DNA of 61,575 bases, from positions 1 through 61,575 of the forward strand of contig CALSSE010000028.1 in assembly GCA_943788935.1 (NCBI GenBank), read 5' to 3'. Within the stretch, counting starts at the first letter, position 1. Each line of letters begins with the position of its first letter. Position numbers and translations under genes: made by a program. The notes beneath the pieces are model-generated. The model worked only from the letters and a program-made list of their open reading frames with translations, was not told the origin of the DNA and did not search any database. Positions 1 to 9,521 of the stretch are shown here, piece after piece. The stretch is from an uncultured bacterium (GTDB lineage Bacteria > Myxococcota_A > Bradymonadia > UBA7976 > VGTA01).

Positions 1-2
1 CT

Positions 3-3000
3 TGGAGAGGGACACCTCTCCTCGCTCGTTGCGGTCAAACCGTTCGCTTCGATGCTAGTGAGAGCCTTCACCCCTACCCTCTACGTCAGATCACCGAGTA
101 CAAATGGGACCTAGATGGAATCCCAGGCTATGAGCGACAAGGCGAAGGGAGCGTCGTTGAGCACACCTTTAATCGGTTTGGGACATATACCGCTCACTTA
201 GAGGTTTGTGATAATGTTCCCTTCTGCAACGCTGCTGATCCGATCACTATTAACGTTAATCAAGGAAATCAAGCACCTGTCGCCAGGCTACCTTTCAACG
301 AGGTGATCCATCTCACAGAAGATGATTTAGTGATCAACGCCGGCGCGAGCTTCGAGCCTGATGTACACTGCGGTGACTCCATCGTGACCTATAAATGGTA
401 CTTCAACCCTGTGGGCAACAGCCCGCCGACGTTCGTAGAGAATGATCCTGAGCTCAGCCTCTCCTGGAATCAGCTGCAACAAGTACTCCTCGGACCGGCC
501 GATCCTCGCACAGGCCTACCCGTTAACCAAATCGTCCTCGAGGTAGAAGATACCCTCGGCTTAACCCATCGCGCTGAGATGACGATCACCCTCTATCCTC
601 GAGAGCCCATCGCCATCTTCCAGCAGCTCCCTAGCCCAGCGCCCATTAACGAAGAGACCGGTGAGGTTGTCGTAGAGTTAGACGCGAGAGAGTCGTTCTC
701 TCCTCGCCCTGGAGGTCGTGTCATTAACTACTTCTGGGATCTCAATAACGATGGAGCGTTCGACGAGTTTAATGGCCAGCCGGTGATCACCGTTCGTAAA
801 ATCTTTGAGCCCGTCCCTACCCCCGATCAGATTCCCGCTCCTGTCGTGAGCTTAAGGGTCATTGATGATCGAGGTGAAGTCAGTGAATACTCGCTCGCTC
901 TTGAGTATGGACTAGGAAATGTCCCTCCCACCGCAGACGCTGACCCCTCAGATGCTCCCGAGTTAGGGTATCATATCCTCCTCGGTGACTCCCTCTTCCT
1001 CAATGGTGCTCAGACTCTTGAGCCTAATCAAGGGGACTGGGTGCGCTTTTATCGTTGGTGGGTTAATAGTGTACCGAACGCGCAAATTGATGACTGGCAG
1101 ATCGAGAGTGAAGACATTGACGGTGATGGACAAGAAGCGATCTATGAGGTCACTCTAGACCAGCTCGCCCTCTTTGGGATCACTGATGTGGGCGAATATC
1201 CCATCAGCTTTATGGCAGAGGACACAACCCTACTTTCGGCGACCGACTCAAGTAAGCTGACAGTGCATGCCGCCAACCCTATCACCATCATTAATATTCC
1301 TAAGACTCAAGTCGCCTGTAGCGAACAGTTTACGCTCGATGGGAGCGGTTCAAATCATGCTCACCCCGATATTGAGATCGTTAAGTATGAATGGGACCTT
1401 GACGGCGACGGCCAGTATGGCACCGAGGGGGATCGTGAAGGAGCTCAAGTCTTATTCACCGCCACTCAATTTTCTTTTGATGGACCTCAAGTGATCAAAT
1501 TAAGAGTCACCGACAGCAGAGGCAACCAGAGCGAAGATCAGGTAACGATCTCAGTCGACCAAGGAAATAGCGCTCCGGTAGCTAATATAGGTGGTCCATA
1601 TGCGATAGGTGTCAATGACCCTGTCTTTAGCTTAGACGCGACTAACAGCGTAGACGCTGAAGCTAACTGTGGTGATGAAATTGTCAGCTATGAATGGGAT
1701 CTTGACGGTGATGGAGCGTATAACAACAGTGACTTTGAGCGTCGTTTCCTCAATGAATCGCAACCTCAGATCACCCGCGCTGAGTTCACACCTATACTGA
1801 ACCCAAACAACCCACTCGGAGCTTATGAGATCGGCCTTCGAGTCACCGATCGCTGGGGAGTGACTCAAGAGAGTCGTGGTGAAATACGCGTCTATCGTGG
1901 CCCAGAGGCGATCGCTACTGCTGAGCCACCACGCGCCGCTTGCGACACTGATGTCAGCTTCAACGGCCTCGCTAGTAACACCGATGGACCCATCGATAAA
2001 GGGTTCCGTATCGTGAGCTATGAGTGGGATTTTGATCAAGATGGAGAGGTGGATTCGACCGACGCCTTAACGATCTTTAGAGTAGGTTTAGGGGGAGCAG
2101 ATGTACAAGCGACGCTCACCATCACTGATGAATCAGGCCGTATCGATAGTGATGTGGTGGTCTTTGAGATTAATCAAGACAATAACGTTACTCCTGTCGC
2201 TAATGCCGGTGGGCCCTACGCAACAGGCCCCATCAATGGGGCTCAGATGACCCCCATCAACTTAGACGCTAGGGCTTCATTCGATCCCGATGAGCCCTGC
2301 GACAGTATCGTGACCTACAAGTGGGACACCGATGGTGACGGCCTATATGGTAATGACGATGGTAATGGCGCCGGATTCAGAAACGGCAGCGACTTCACCG
2401 GAGCAGTGATTCAAGACTTCACTGACCCCACTTGGGAGGTCGGCTTAACCAAGCTAGTGCGTGTCATCGTCTGCGACACGAAAGGCGCTTGTTCTAACCC
2501 TGCGGTGCAGGAGGTTGATGTCCGTCAGAATCCGCCACCAACGGGGGAGCTACTCTCTCCTCGCGCTGATGAATGCTTAACCGCTCAAGACAGCTTTGAG
2601 CTTCGCGTGAAATATCGCGACCCAGATGGTGGAACCGTCAGAGTAAAAGTATTTATTGATCAACTTGAGGTGACGAGAGCCAATTTCACCGCCGCTGATG
2701 ATGGGTCCTATAAAGAGGGAACGATCGATGTCGACATCTCTGATCTCCCTGATGGAGTGCATAATCTAGAGGTTGAAATCGGAGATTTCTTAGGAGCAAA
2801 GACCGTGGTGAACCCTGGCGGATTGATCACCTTTGATCGATTAGCGCCAACAATCAGCTTTAATCAAGCGCTACTCAACGGCGCTTGCTACGGTCCTAAT
2901 CAAGCTCCAAGCCCTAACCCTGTGGCAGAAGATGACCTTGACACTACCCCAACAATGAATGTTCAATTTGTTGAAGACGCTTGTCTACGGACGATTCATG

Positions 3001-3773
3001 TCACCGCGTCTGACTCCTGTGGTAATGAAGCGGTCGCCTCGAGAAATTATCGAGTGTCAGGTCCTGTCGGGGTACAGCTTGAAGGCCCTGATGAGGGAGA
3101 GCTTGTGGGGGGAGACCTCGCGAGATTTACTTGGACTGCCGAGGGACCAGACGCCTGTATTACCGCAGTGAACGCAGAGGTCAATTCTGAAGGTGGTCGC
3201 ACTTGGGTCTACCAAGAAGGCGCTCAGATAGTAGACCCCGGCGCTGCTACGCTCAGCGTCTCGGTTCGCGACTGCGCTAATCAAGTCTTCTTAAGCCAAA
3301 GGAGCTTCAGAGTAAACGCTGACCCGATCTCTCGGCCACAGCCACCAGGACACCCCAACAGTGTACCCCTCACTCCTATCCCCACCTATGAGATCAATGA
3401 AGGAGAGCCATTGCTACTAGAGGGGTCTAGCTCTGCGCCTCCAGAGGAAGATGACCAAATCGCCGTCTATCGTTGGGACTTCAACAGCGATGGGGTTATT
3501 GACGCTCAAGGAGAGGTGGTCAATGCCGACACCTCTGAAGATGGAGCAGTCCAAGGTCGACTTGAGGTCGAAGATCTCTTTGGCGCGACTCACTCTCAAG
3601 ACTATGAAGTGATCATTAACGACGTCAACCCAATCTCAGTGGTCGGTGGACCTTACCAAGGCTTACAAGGTCAAGACATCTCCTTTGATGGAGGGGCGAG
3701 TAGAGCGGCCAATGATCAAGACCCACTCTCTACAGAGGTAAATCGACCCGCGATCACCTGGGACTGGGGGTGA
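3..3773 (+). CDS. Giant PKD-repeat extracellular protein, 5' part (start lies outside the window)
   Basis: The reading frame is open from the first bases of the window, so the true start is upstream. The product is a chain of about ten PKD-like beta-sandwich domains, recognisable by repeats such as YEWDLDGDGQYG, YEWDLDGDGAYN, YKWDTDGDGLYG and YRWDFNSDGVID, each followed by a VRVTD-type strand. Asp-rich DxDxDG loops suggest calcium binding, and paired Cys (for example CGDEIVSYEWD) suggest an exported location. Between PKD units are two Ig-like stretches near 2530-2830 and 3060-3310. The frame stops at TGA 3771-3773 in the middle of the conserved PKD core 'WDWG'; the next frame continues 'DGSSSSG'. 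PKD arrays are typical of surface or secreted adhesins and hydrolases, but no catalytic domain is visible here. The exact role is unknown. Confidence 0.85.
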   Translation, partial: WRGTPLLARCGQTVRFDASESLHPYPLRQITEYKWDLDGIPGYERQGEGSVVEHTFNRFGTYTAHLEVCDNVPFCNAADPITINVNQGNQAPVARLPFNEVIHLTEDDLVINAGASFEPDVHCGDSIVTYKWYFNPVGNSPPTFVENDPELSLSWNQLQQVLLGPADPRTGLPVNQIVLEVEDTLGLTHRAEMTITLYPREPIAIFQQLPSPAPINEETGEVVVELDARESFSPRPGGRVINYFWDLNNDGAFDEFNGQPVITVRKIFEPVPTPDQIPAPVVSLRVIDDRGEVSEYSLALEYGLGNVPPTADADPSDAPELGYHILLGDSLFLNGAQTLEPNQGDWVRFYRWWVNSVPNAQIDDWQIESEDIDGDGQEAIYEVTLDQLALFGITDVGEYPISFMAEDTTLLSATDSSKLTVHAANPITIINIPKTQVACSEQFTLDGSGSNHAHPDIEIVKYEWDLDGDGQYGTEGDREGAQVLFTATQFSFDGPQVIKLRVTDSRGNQSEDQVTISVDQGNSAPVANIGGPYAIGVNDPVFSLDATNSVDAEANCGDEIVSYEWDLDGDGAYNNSDFERRFLNESQPQITRAEFTPILNPNNPLGAYEIGLRVTDRWGVTQESRGEIRVYRGPEAIATAEPPRAACDTDVSFNGLASNTDGPIDKGFRIVSYEWDFDQDGEVDSTDALTIFRVGLGGADVQATLTITDESGRIDSDVVVFEINQDNNVTPVANAGGPYATGPINGAQMTPINLDARASFDPDEPCDSIVTYKWDTDGDGLYGNDDGNGAGFRNGSDFTGAVIQDFTDPTWEVGLTKLVRVIVCDTKGACSNPAVQEVDVRQNPPPTGELLSPRADECLTAQDSFELRVKYRDPDGGTVRVKVFIDQLEVTRANFTAADDGSYKEGTIDVDISDLPDGVHNLEVEIGDFLGAKTVVNPGGLITFDRLAPTISFNQALLNGACYGPNQAPSPNPVAEDDLDTTPTMNVQFVEDACLRTIHVTASDSCGNEAVASRNYRVSGPVGVQLEGPDEGELVGGDLARFTWTAEGPDACITAVNAEVNSEGGRTWVYQEGAQIVDPGAATLSVSVRDCANQVFLSQRSFRVNADPISRPQPPGHPNSVPLTPIPTYEINEGEPLLLEGSSSAPPEEDDQIAVYRWDFNSDGVIDAQGEVVNADTSEDGAVQGRLEVEDLFGATHSQDYEVIINDVNPISVVGGPYQGLQGQDISFDGGASRAANDQDPLSTEVNRPAITWDWG

Positions 3774-6700
3774 TGGCTCCTCAAGCTCTGGCAGCTTTGA
3801 TGAACTCTCTCAGACCATACATAACTATGCTCATGACGGTTTATATCAAGTCAGATTGACGATACGTGATGAGGATAGCGAGACCTTTAGTACTGCTCAG
3901 GTGAGAGTCGGTGACGTGAGGCCAGAGATCAACCAGGTGACTCTCCCCGAAGCGCCATATGCTCTTCAAGATATCCAATTGATCGTCGACGCGACTGAAG
4001 GAGCCCCTGAAGATAGAATCATCGCCTATGCTTGGGACTTCTTGGGAGATGGAACATTCCAAGCCTTCCCTGAGAATGTCGCTGACTACCGCTATTTGGA
4101 GGCCGGCTCTTATCAACTCACCTTGAGAGTACAAGATCCTGACTCTATGACAGAGGCACAGTTCGCTATAGATGTTAGACCCATTACTCTCTCTGACCTC
4201 CTCAGAGAGATTGATGTCGCGATCAATGAACAGCTCGATCAAGTCGATGTAAATATCGCTATTGAAAACGCCCTCGCGCCCAATGGTCAGCTCGCCTCTT
4301 CTGAGTGGGTAAACCGCGGTTTATGGTCAGAGGCTCGAAGAGATGAAGCTCTCAACGGCCAGATCGATAATGGGGCGCTTGAGCTATACGCTGCTGTTAA
4401 TGGAGCCTCTAGTATGAACGATAGAATGTCGAGCTGGTATCGTGGAAACACCCTCCTCGCCATCGATGAACTCCTTTTCCGTCTTAACAGAGCTCAGGTC
4501 GCAGGCGCGAGATTTGGCGCTCTGACCTGGAAACTTAGCAGGCAGCTCCTCCGGGAGACTGAAGCGCTCGCCGCTAACGCTATCGTGGCTGCTGAAGAGT
4601 CCTTCGCTAACAACAACTCAGTGATCCCCGCTGACGAGGATCCACGACTAGAATCCACTCAGATCCTCTTAGGGATCTCTCGGGACATGTTTGAGAATGC
4701 TGATTTCTACGATCGGGTCACGACTCGTGATGGCTTCCTCGCCCGAGACTTACATGCAGCACTCTTAGAGGCCCATTTCTTAGCTCGCGATGTCACCGAT
4801 ATCGCGCATCAATCAAATGACTTCCGGCTCTCTGATATTCGAGATCCTGTCGCTCGAGTTGCTGAAGGTAACACTGTCAATCAAGACCTCATTCGCTCCA
4901 TTGATCAGCTCTATGCTGAGCTCTCTGCCTATGCTGCAGGAGGAGCGGGGCAAGGGGTCGATGCAGTGCCTGGTTTGGAGGCTGTTAATGGCGCGATTTC
5001 CTCCATTGAGGAGATTCAAACCTGGGTCGAACAACCGATCGGCATTCGATGCTTCGCCGCTGACCCCGATGACCCTTCATGTGACTTTATTGATGATCTC
5101 GATAGCCTCTCGCTACAGCTCGCGTTAATGGACCTCATCGGCGAGCTCTTCGCCGCAGCAGACGCCGGTGTCTATGTACGTAATGCTCAACAGATGTTGA
5201 CACTCGCTGTTAAATTCCGTGTCGAGGTCGCCTTACTCCGTGTCGAAGACCTCTGCGGTATTAATAACCCTTATCCCCTCTCTGCTCGAGCACAGCAGAG
5301 CGTATTGCTTAATCTTCTTGATGATGATCAACGTGACGCTGCCCTCCTTTATTATATCGCCCCTGAGCGTCGTTGTTTGGTCTATGAGCAATATAACGAA
5401 TGCGTTATCCCTGCCCTCAATCAAGGTCGTGTAGAGGGTGAACCTGAGAGAGAGACGGTGCCATATCCACAAGTATGTGAAGGGATTGAATTGATCGGCG
5501 GAGAAGAGCCTCCTCCTGCGATAGACCCCTCTATGCCCATCCCTCCCCGAGAGCCCTTCACTGACCTTCAGCTCCTGTTCGCGATCACTACAGCCTATTC
5601 ACTAGATATTGATGTCACTGACCCTGCCGTTTTAGCGCTTAACTTCTCCGATTATGAGTGGGCTGACTTTAATCGAGACTCTCGCGACGAAGCGTTCAAC
5701 TTGAGCGATGTCAATATCGCAATTATGCAGTTTAATCATGATCGAGTCGATTATGATGGCGATGGTCTAGTCGGTCTCTATGAGATCGATTGCCAAATCC
5801 AATTCGGTATGCCGCTCAGCCCAATGAGGGATAGAAACGCAAACGGAATGGATGTCGCTCAAGATTGCGATGGTGACGGCATTCCAAATATGGAAGAGAT
5901 CAACGCAGGTCTGAACCCTGTAGAGCCTGCTGACGCCGACCTTGATATCGATAATGATGGAATGACCAATATCGAAGAGTGGACGTGGACGAACCGTGGT
6001 CTAGAGATGGATATGCGTGACCCAACAGATGCCGACGGCGATCATGACTCAGATGGTGTTCCAAATGGCCTCGAGGTCGCCGGAGGGTTAGATCCAAGTA
6101 ATGGGGCAGACGCCGCTGCCGACTTTGATCAAGATGGACTCACCAATGGACAAGAGCTGCTCAATGGGCTCAACCCTCGTGATCCCGATGACGCTGATGC
6201 AGACCCCGATGGCGATGGTCTCAGCTCTAGAGAAGAGATCACTCGTGGTCGTAATCCCCTCGTCGCCGACTGTGAATCTGATCTCGCAGAGCTCGCGAAT
6301 AGAGATGACGACCCAAGTCGAGCCCGACCGCTAGAGGCCAGCCAAGATGGATTAATCTGCTCTGCTCTGGGGGCTGAAGATGTCGATTGGTATACTTTCA
6401 CCATTGAGCGAGATAACCAACGATTTACCGCTCGTCTGCTGACCGACGCCCCTAATATGGGCTTAGGTCTCTATCGTGCCATTGATGGCGGTCAAGTGGA
6501 ATCAAGCAACGGTCGCTACGAAGATGGTTTGATCGCTCTCCCTAGAGGACAGCTTGACCCTGGTGAGTATCTGCTCAAGGTGAGTCATGGTCTACGTGAC
6601 CGCGCTCCTGAGGTAAACTACACTCTCGAATACAACCTCATCGATCCTGATGCCCCTTGTCTCCCTGACCAATGGGAGGGTAATAGCGGGAATAATCAAA

Positions 6701-7131
6701 GAGGTCTAGCGACCGTCATCGGCGCCGAAGAGATCCGTTTCGGCAACGCTTGGGTTTGTCAAGAAGAGCGTAACGTAGGGGATTGGTACACTATTAATCT
6801 CGATGGCCAAGATAAGACCGTCCATATCGGTTTCCAGCCGACCTCTGACGGTCAGCTTGAACTAGCGATTATGGATCAAGATCTAACTCGATACGTTGAG
6901 AGCGCTGCTCTACAAAAGAGCGCTCAATGCATCAATATCAAGTCAAATGGGCAAGTTGGCTTGCTCTTCCTCAGAGTGACCGCCTCCACAATCTACGCAG
7001 ATGGGGACGAACGAGTAGACTACACCATGCAAGTGTTAGACACTGACCTCAACGCTAACCCACGAGGAGAGTGTGATACGCTCAATAACGGTCTCTTCGA
7101 CTTCTTCCAGTGGCCGACGCTAGACTACTGA
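3772..7131 (+). CDS. Giant PKD-repeat protein, 3' part after a -1 frame break (first ATG 3856)
   Basis: This is the direct continuation of the preceding frame. Removing one G from the G5 run 3766-3770 joins WDWG to DGSSSSG and gives one product of at least 2,375 residues. It finishes one PKD unit, contains another (YAWDFLGDGTFQ), and then has about 450 residues of mainly helical sequence without a recognised domain. Next come an EF-hand/dockerin-like loop (DYDGDGLVGLYE) and three to four thrombospondin-type loops (DCDGDGIPNMEE, DIDNDGMTNIEE, DFDQDGLTNGQE, DPDGDGLSSREE). The end holds two domains resembling bacterial pre-peptidase C-terminal (PPC) domains, marked by 'DVDWYTFTIE' and 'VGDWYTINLDG'. 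PPC and TSP3 modules are usual at the C-termini of secreted proteins. It is unlikely to be an independent gene: no ribosome site fits ATG 3856. Confidence 0.8.
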   Translation, partial: DGSSSSGSFDELSQTIHNYAHDGLYQVRLTIRDEDSETFSTAQVRVGDVRPEINQVTLPEAPYALQDIQLIVDATEGAPEDRIIAYAWDFLGDGTFQAFPENVADYRYLEAGSYQLTLRVQDPDSMTEAQFAIDVRPITLSDLLREIDVAINEQLDQVDVNIAIENALAPNGQLASSEWVNRGLWSEARRDEALNGQIDNGALELYAAVNGASSMNDRMSSWYRGNTLLAIDELLFRLNRAQVAGARFGALTWKLSRQLLRETEALAANAIVAAEESFANNNSVIPADEDPRLESTQILLGISRDMFENADFYDRVTTRDGFLARDLHAALLEAHFLARDVTDIAHQSNDFRLSDIRDPVARVAEGNTVNQDLIRSIDQLYAELSAYAAGGAGQGVDAVPGLEAVNGAISSIEEIQTWVEQPIGIRCFAADPDDPSCDFIDDLDSLSLQLALMDLIGELFAAADAGVYVRNAQQMLTLAVKFRVEVALLRVEDLCGINNPYPLSARAQQSVLLNLLDDDQRDAALLYYIAPERRCLVYEQYNECVIPALNQGRVEGEPERETVPYPQVCEGIELIGGEEPPPAIDPSMPIPPREPFTDLQLLFAITTAYSLDIDVTDPAVLALNFSDYEWADFNRDSRDEAFNLSDVNIAIMQFNHDRVDYDGDGLVGLYEIDCQIQFGMPLSPMRDRNANGMDVAQDCDGDGIPNMEEINAGLNPVEPADADLDIDNDGMTNIEEWTWTNRGLEMDMRDPTDADGDHDSDGVPNGLEVAGGLDPSNGADAAADFDQDGLTNGQELLNGLNPRDPDDADADPDGDGLSSREEITRGRNPLVADCESDLAELANRDDDPSRARPLEASQDGLICSALGAEDVDWYTFTIERDNQRFTARLLTDAPNMGLGLYRAIDGGQVESSNGRYEDGLIALPRGQLDPGEYLLKVSHGLRDRAPEVNYTLEYNLIDPDAPCLPDQWEGNSGNNQRGLATVIGAEEIRFGNAWVCQEERNVGDWYTINLDGQDKTVHIGFQPTSDGQLELAIMDQDLTRYVESAALQKSAQCINIKSNGQVGLLFLRVTASTIYADGDERVDYTMQVLDTDLNANPRGECDTLNNGLFDFFQWPTLDY

Positions 7132-7199
7132 ACAAAGTAAAGATCGCTTGCTGTGAATAAACGTAGAGATCGCTGGCTGGTCGACGGGTCGTCTCTGGG

Positions 7200-8414
7200 T
7201 TAATAAGACTCTGGTAGGCGACCGCTCAACAAGCTGTGCGCAACAGAGAACGCTCGCTCGCTCATCTTACGTTTCCTCTGGTATTCTACGCTGTAGATGT
7301 CAAAGTTAGGGAGGGATTCAAGGAGCACCTCATCGCTGGTCTTTATCTCATCGATCAAGCCTGCCTCTAAGGCCTTCGCTCCATACCAAGTCTCACCGGT
7401 CGATACCTCCTCCACGTTAAGCTCTTCACGTTGTGATTTAACAAAATCTTGGAAGAGCTCATGAGTCTTATGAAGGTCTTCTTTGAATTTCGCCCGGCCC
7501 TCATCAGTATTCTCGCCCAGAACAGTCAATGTTCTCTTAAACTCACCCGCCGTATGTAATTCAATATCTACGTCGTATCGTTTGAGCAATCGGTTGATAT
7601 TTGGAACTTGGGCGACCACACCAATAGACCCAATAATCGCGAAAGGAGCAGCGATAATACGATCACCTACACAAGCCATCATATAGCCTCCACTAGCAGC
7701 GATCTGGTCAATGGCGATGGTGAGTCGAACCCCAGCGAGGCTCAAACGCTTTAATTGAGATGCGGCTAATCCATGAGTGTGGACGTATCCACCTGAATTA
7801 TTGAGTTTAAGGAGGACCTCATCCCCTCCACGACACACTTGAATAACCGCTGTGACCTCTTCACGGAGACTCTCGACCGCTGAGGCTTGGATATCCCCTT
7901 TGAAGTCGATCACAAACAATCGCGGTTTGTGTGAATGAGAGACGCTCTCATCCTCTTTAGACACAGCACTTTCAACCTCTTTAGACACCGCACTCTTACC
8001 CTCTTGAGGCACCGCACTCTTACCCTCTTGAGGCACCGCACTTTCAACCTCTTTAGGTACCGCACTTTCTTTGGAGTCCGAGTTGAGCTTAAGCTGCTTG
8101 GCAGCGCGTTTACTCTTCTTTAGTTCTCGTTTCGCCTCCCGCTTTTTCTTCTTCGCTTCTCCCTTCTCTTGCTTAGCTTCCACTTTTTGAGCGATCAATC
8201 TCGCCTCAGGCGTCATAAGCATCCGCTTTAGCTCATTGCCTTGATGCTTATATTTTTCATTGAGGTGGCTCACTTTAAGAGCCCCTTCCTCCTCGCCTGA
8301 TTTTACGCCACCGATCACCATCTTGATCAAGAGGCTCAAGGCGAGAAAGACCATCCCTACTTTAGTGAGGAAGGTAAAAATCTCAAAGGCGAATAAAGCG
8401 ATTGCATCGATCAT
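7200..8414 (-). CDS. sohB: SohB-like signal peptide peptidase (S49 serine protease)
   Basis: A membrane-anchored S49-family protease of 404 residues. Residues 10-36 form a membrane segment. Residues 70-110 are a Lys/Glu-rich helix of the kind seen in SohB. The ClpP-fold domain follows, with the nucleophile Ser241 in AASGGYMMA and the general base Lys293 in GEFKRTLT, which is the Ser/Lys dyad of the SppA/SohB family. The C-terminal GETWYGAKALEAGLID stretch is the characteristic S49 segment. Established role: cleavage of membrane-embedded or residual signal peptides. Unusual here is a five-copy repeat of about eight residues (SAVPQEGK-like) at residues 117-157 that lengthens the linker between membrane stalk and protease; E. 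coli SohB is about 350 residues. It is divergent from the hydrolase at 8600. Confidence 0.92.
   Translation of the reverse strand: MIDAIALFAFEIFTFLTKVGMVFLALSLLIKMVIGGVKSGEEEGALKVSHLNEKYKHQGNELKRMLMTPEARLIAQKVEAKQEKGEAKKKKREAKRELKKSKRAAKQLKLNSDSKESAVPKEVESAVPQEGKSAVPQEGKSAVSKEVESAVSKEDESVSHSHKPRLFVIDFKGDIQASAVESLREEVTAVIQVCRGGDEVLLKLNNSGGYVHTHGLAASQLKRLSLAGVRLTIAIDQIAASGGYMMACVGDRIIAAPFAIIGSIGVVAQVPNINRLLKRYDVDIELHTAGEFKRTLTVLGENTDEGRAKFKEDLHKTHELFQDFVKSQREELNVEEVSTGETWYGAKALEAGLIDEIKTSDEVLLESLPNFDIYSVEYQRKRKMSERAFSVAHSLLSGRLPESY
7955..8075. repeat. Tandem repeat of about 24 bp, five copies, in the sohB linker
   Basis: The copies contain CCGCACT followed by CTTACCCTCTTGAGG or TTCAACCTCTTTAG. 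They encode SAVPKEVE, SAVPQEGK and SAVSKEVE units on the minus strand. Length stays a multiple of three, so copy number can vary without breaking the frame. Confidence 0.8.
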
Positions 8415-8491
8415 ACTGTCTCCGTTTTATTTGGGTTAGTAGAGTTTAAATTCAAGTTGTTTTAATGGTGTTATCGATTGAGACATGTACA

Positions 8492-8510
8492 TACTCAAAT
8501 GGATTGAGTA
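8492..8510. promoter_or_regulatory. Inverted repeat TACTCAA-5-TTGAGTA between divergent genes
   Basis: A perfect 7-bp dyad with a 5-bp centre in the 185-bp gap between sohB (minus) and the alpha/beta hydrolase (plus). A TATAAT hexamer lies at 8547-8552, without a good -35 partner, and an AAGGAG ribosome site precedes ATG 8600. The dyad could be an operator for either gene; this is inference only. Confidence 0.35.
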
Positions 8511-8599
8511 TTTGTTGGACATCGTGAGTCCATCCTAAAATTCTCATATAATAAGATTAAGTTCTAAGTACTGATAGCCCCTCAATATATCAAGGAGCA

Positions 8600-9451
8600 A
8601 TGGTTGTGTCGTATATCTTATCTAAAGATAACACCCGCTTATTTTACACTATAGATCACGCTCCTCATCAAGAAGATCAGACCGACCGATGTGGAGCGCT
8701 CATTATCCACGGGTTCGGCGACCACTGTCAGAGATATGACCAATTCACCCAATATCTAAACGGACTAGGAGTCGATGTATTCCGTTTTGACTATCGTGGT
8801 CATGGTCGCTCTGAAGGTAAAAGAGGTCACATCTTATCCTTTGAAGAGTATCTCCAAGACCTCAGCGCTGCGCTCTCCACCTTTGAGGCTGAGCTGTCTC
8901 CTCAGCACAAGTTCCTCTTCGCTCATTCCAATGGTGGTCTGATCGCAGCCCATGCTCTCGCTCTTCTCCCTGAGCTCAGTCAATGGAGCGGCGCGGTTCT
9001 CAGTTCACCTTTCTTCGCGATCAAAGTGCGGGTGCCATGGTGGAAACAGTTCTTGGGCTCTAAACTCAGCGCGATCATACCTACGCTTCAGCTTCCTACC
9101 GAACTTAATGCCTCACATATGAGTCATGACCAAGAGGTCATCGATCGCTACGGGACAGATCCGCTCATCGGTCGAGTCGCCAGCGCACGATGGTTCACTG
9201 AGATCTTACAAGCTCATGAGATGGTGCCCAAGCACTTGAGTGAAGTTAAGATCCCTCTCCTCATGCAGCTCGCGGGAGATGACCTCGTTGCTGACTCTGA
9301 CTATGCAGAGACTGTCTTTAATGAGATCACATCATCTAAAAACACGCTCCATCGATATGACGGTCTCTATCATGAAATATGGTTTGAAGAGAACTCACTA
9401 AATCGAAAAGTCTTTGCAGATCTTGATCACTTCATACAGAATAATAGGTAG
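8600..9451 (+). CDS. Alpha/beta hydrolase, monoglyceride lipase/lysophospholipase type
   Basis: The 283 residues match the monoacylglycerol-lipase-like (Hydrolase_4) branch of the alpha/beta hydrolase fold. The oxyanion motif HGFGDH is at residues 37-42. FRFDYRGHGRSEG at 61-73 is the family signature. The nucleophile Ser110 sits in FAHSNGG rather than the usual GHSMGG. The acid is probably Asp in AGDDLVAD and the histidine lies in LYHEIW near the C-terminus. No signal peptide is seen, so it is probably cytosolic or peripherally membrane-bound, acting on monoglycerides or lysophospholipids. The ATG is preceded by AAGGAG at a good distance. It stands alone, about 70 bp before the kinase gene. 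The substrate cannot be assigned from sequence. Confidence 0.85.
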   Translation: MVVSYILSKDNTRLFYTIDHAPHQEDQTDRCGALIIHGFGDHCQRYDQFTQYLNGLGVDVFRFDYRGHGRSEGKRGHILSFEEYLQDLSAALSTFEAELSPQHKFLFAHSNGGLIAAHALALLPELSQWSGAVLSSPFFAIKVRVPWWKQFLGSKLSAIIPTLQLPTELNASHMSHDQEVIDRYGTDPLIGRVASARWFTEILQAHEMVPKHLSEVKIPLLMQLAGDDLVADSDYAETVFNEITSSKNTLHRYDGLYHEIWFEENSLNRKVFADLDHFIQNNR

Positions 9452-9521
9452 AAGTTATTCTTATGGTAGCTGGTTTAGTGTGCTTAGAAAACATGTTGAA
9501 TGTGTGTAGGGAGGCTCAGCA

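Noticed and set aside
3856..7131. Separate gene starting at ATG 3856
   Set aside because: No ribosome site, and the sequence between 3772 and 3856 is a continuous PKD domain in this frame, so it is the tail of the upstream gene.
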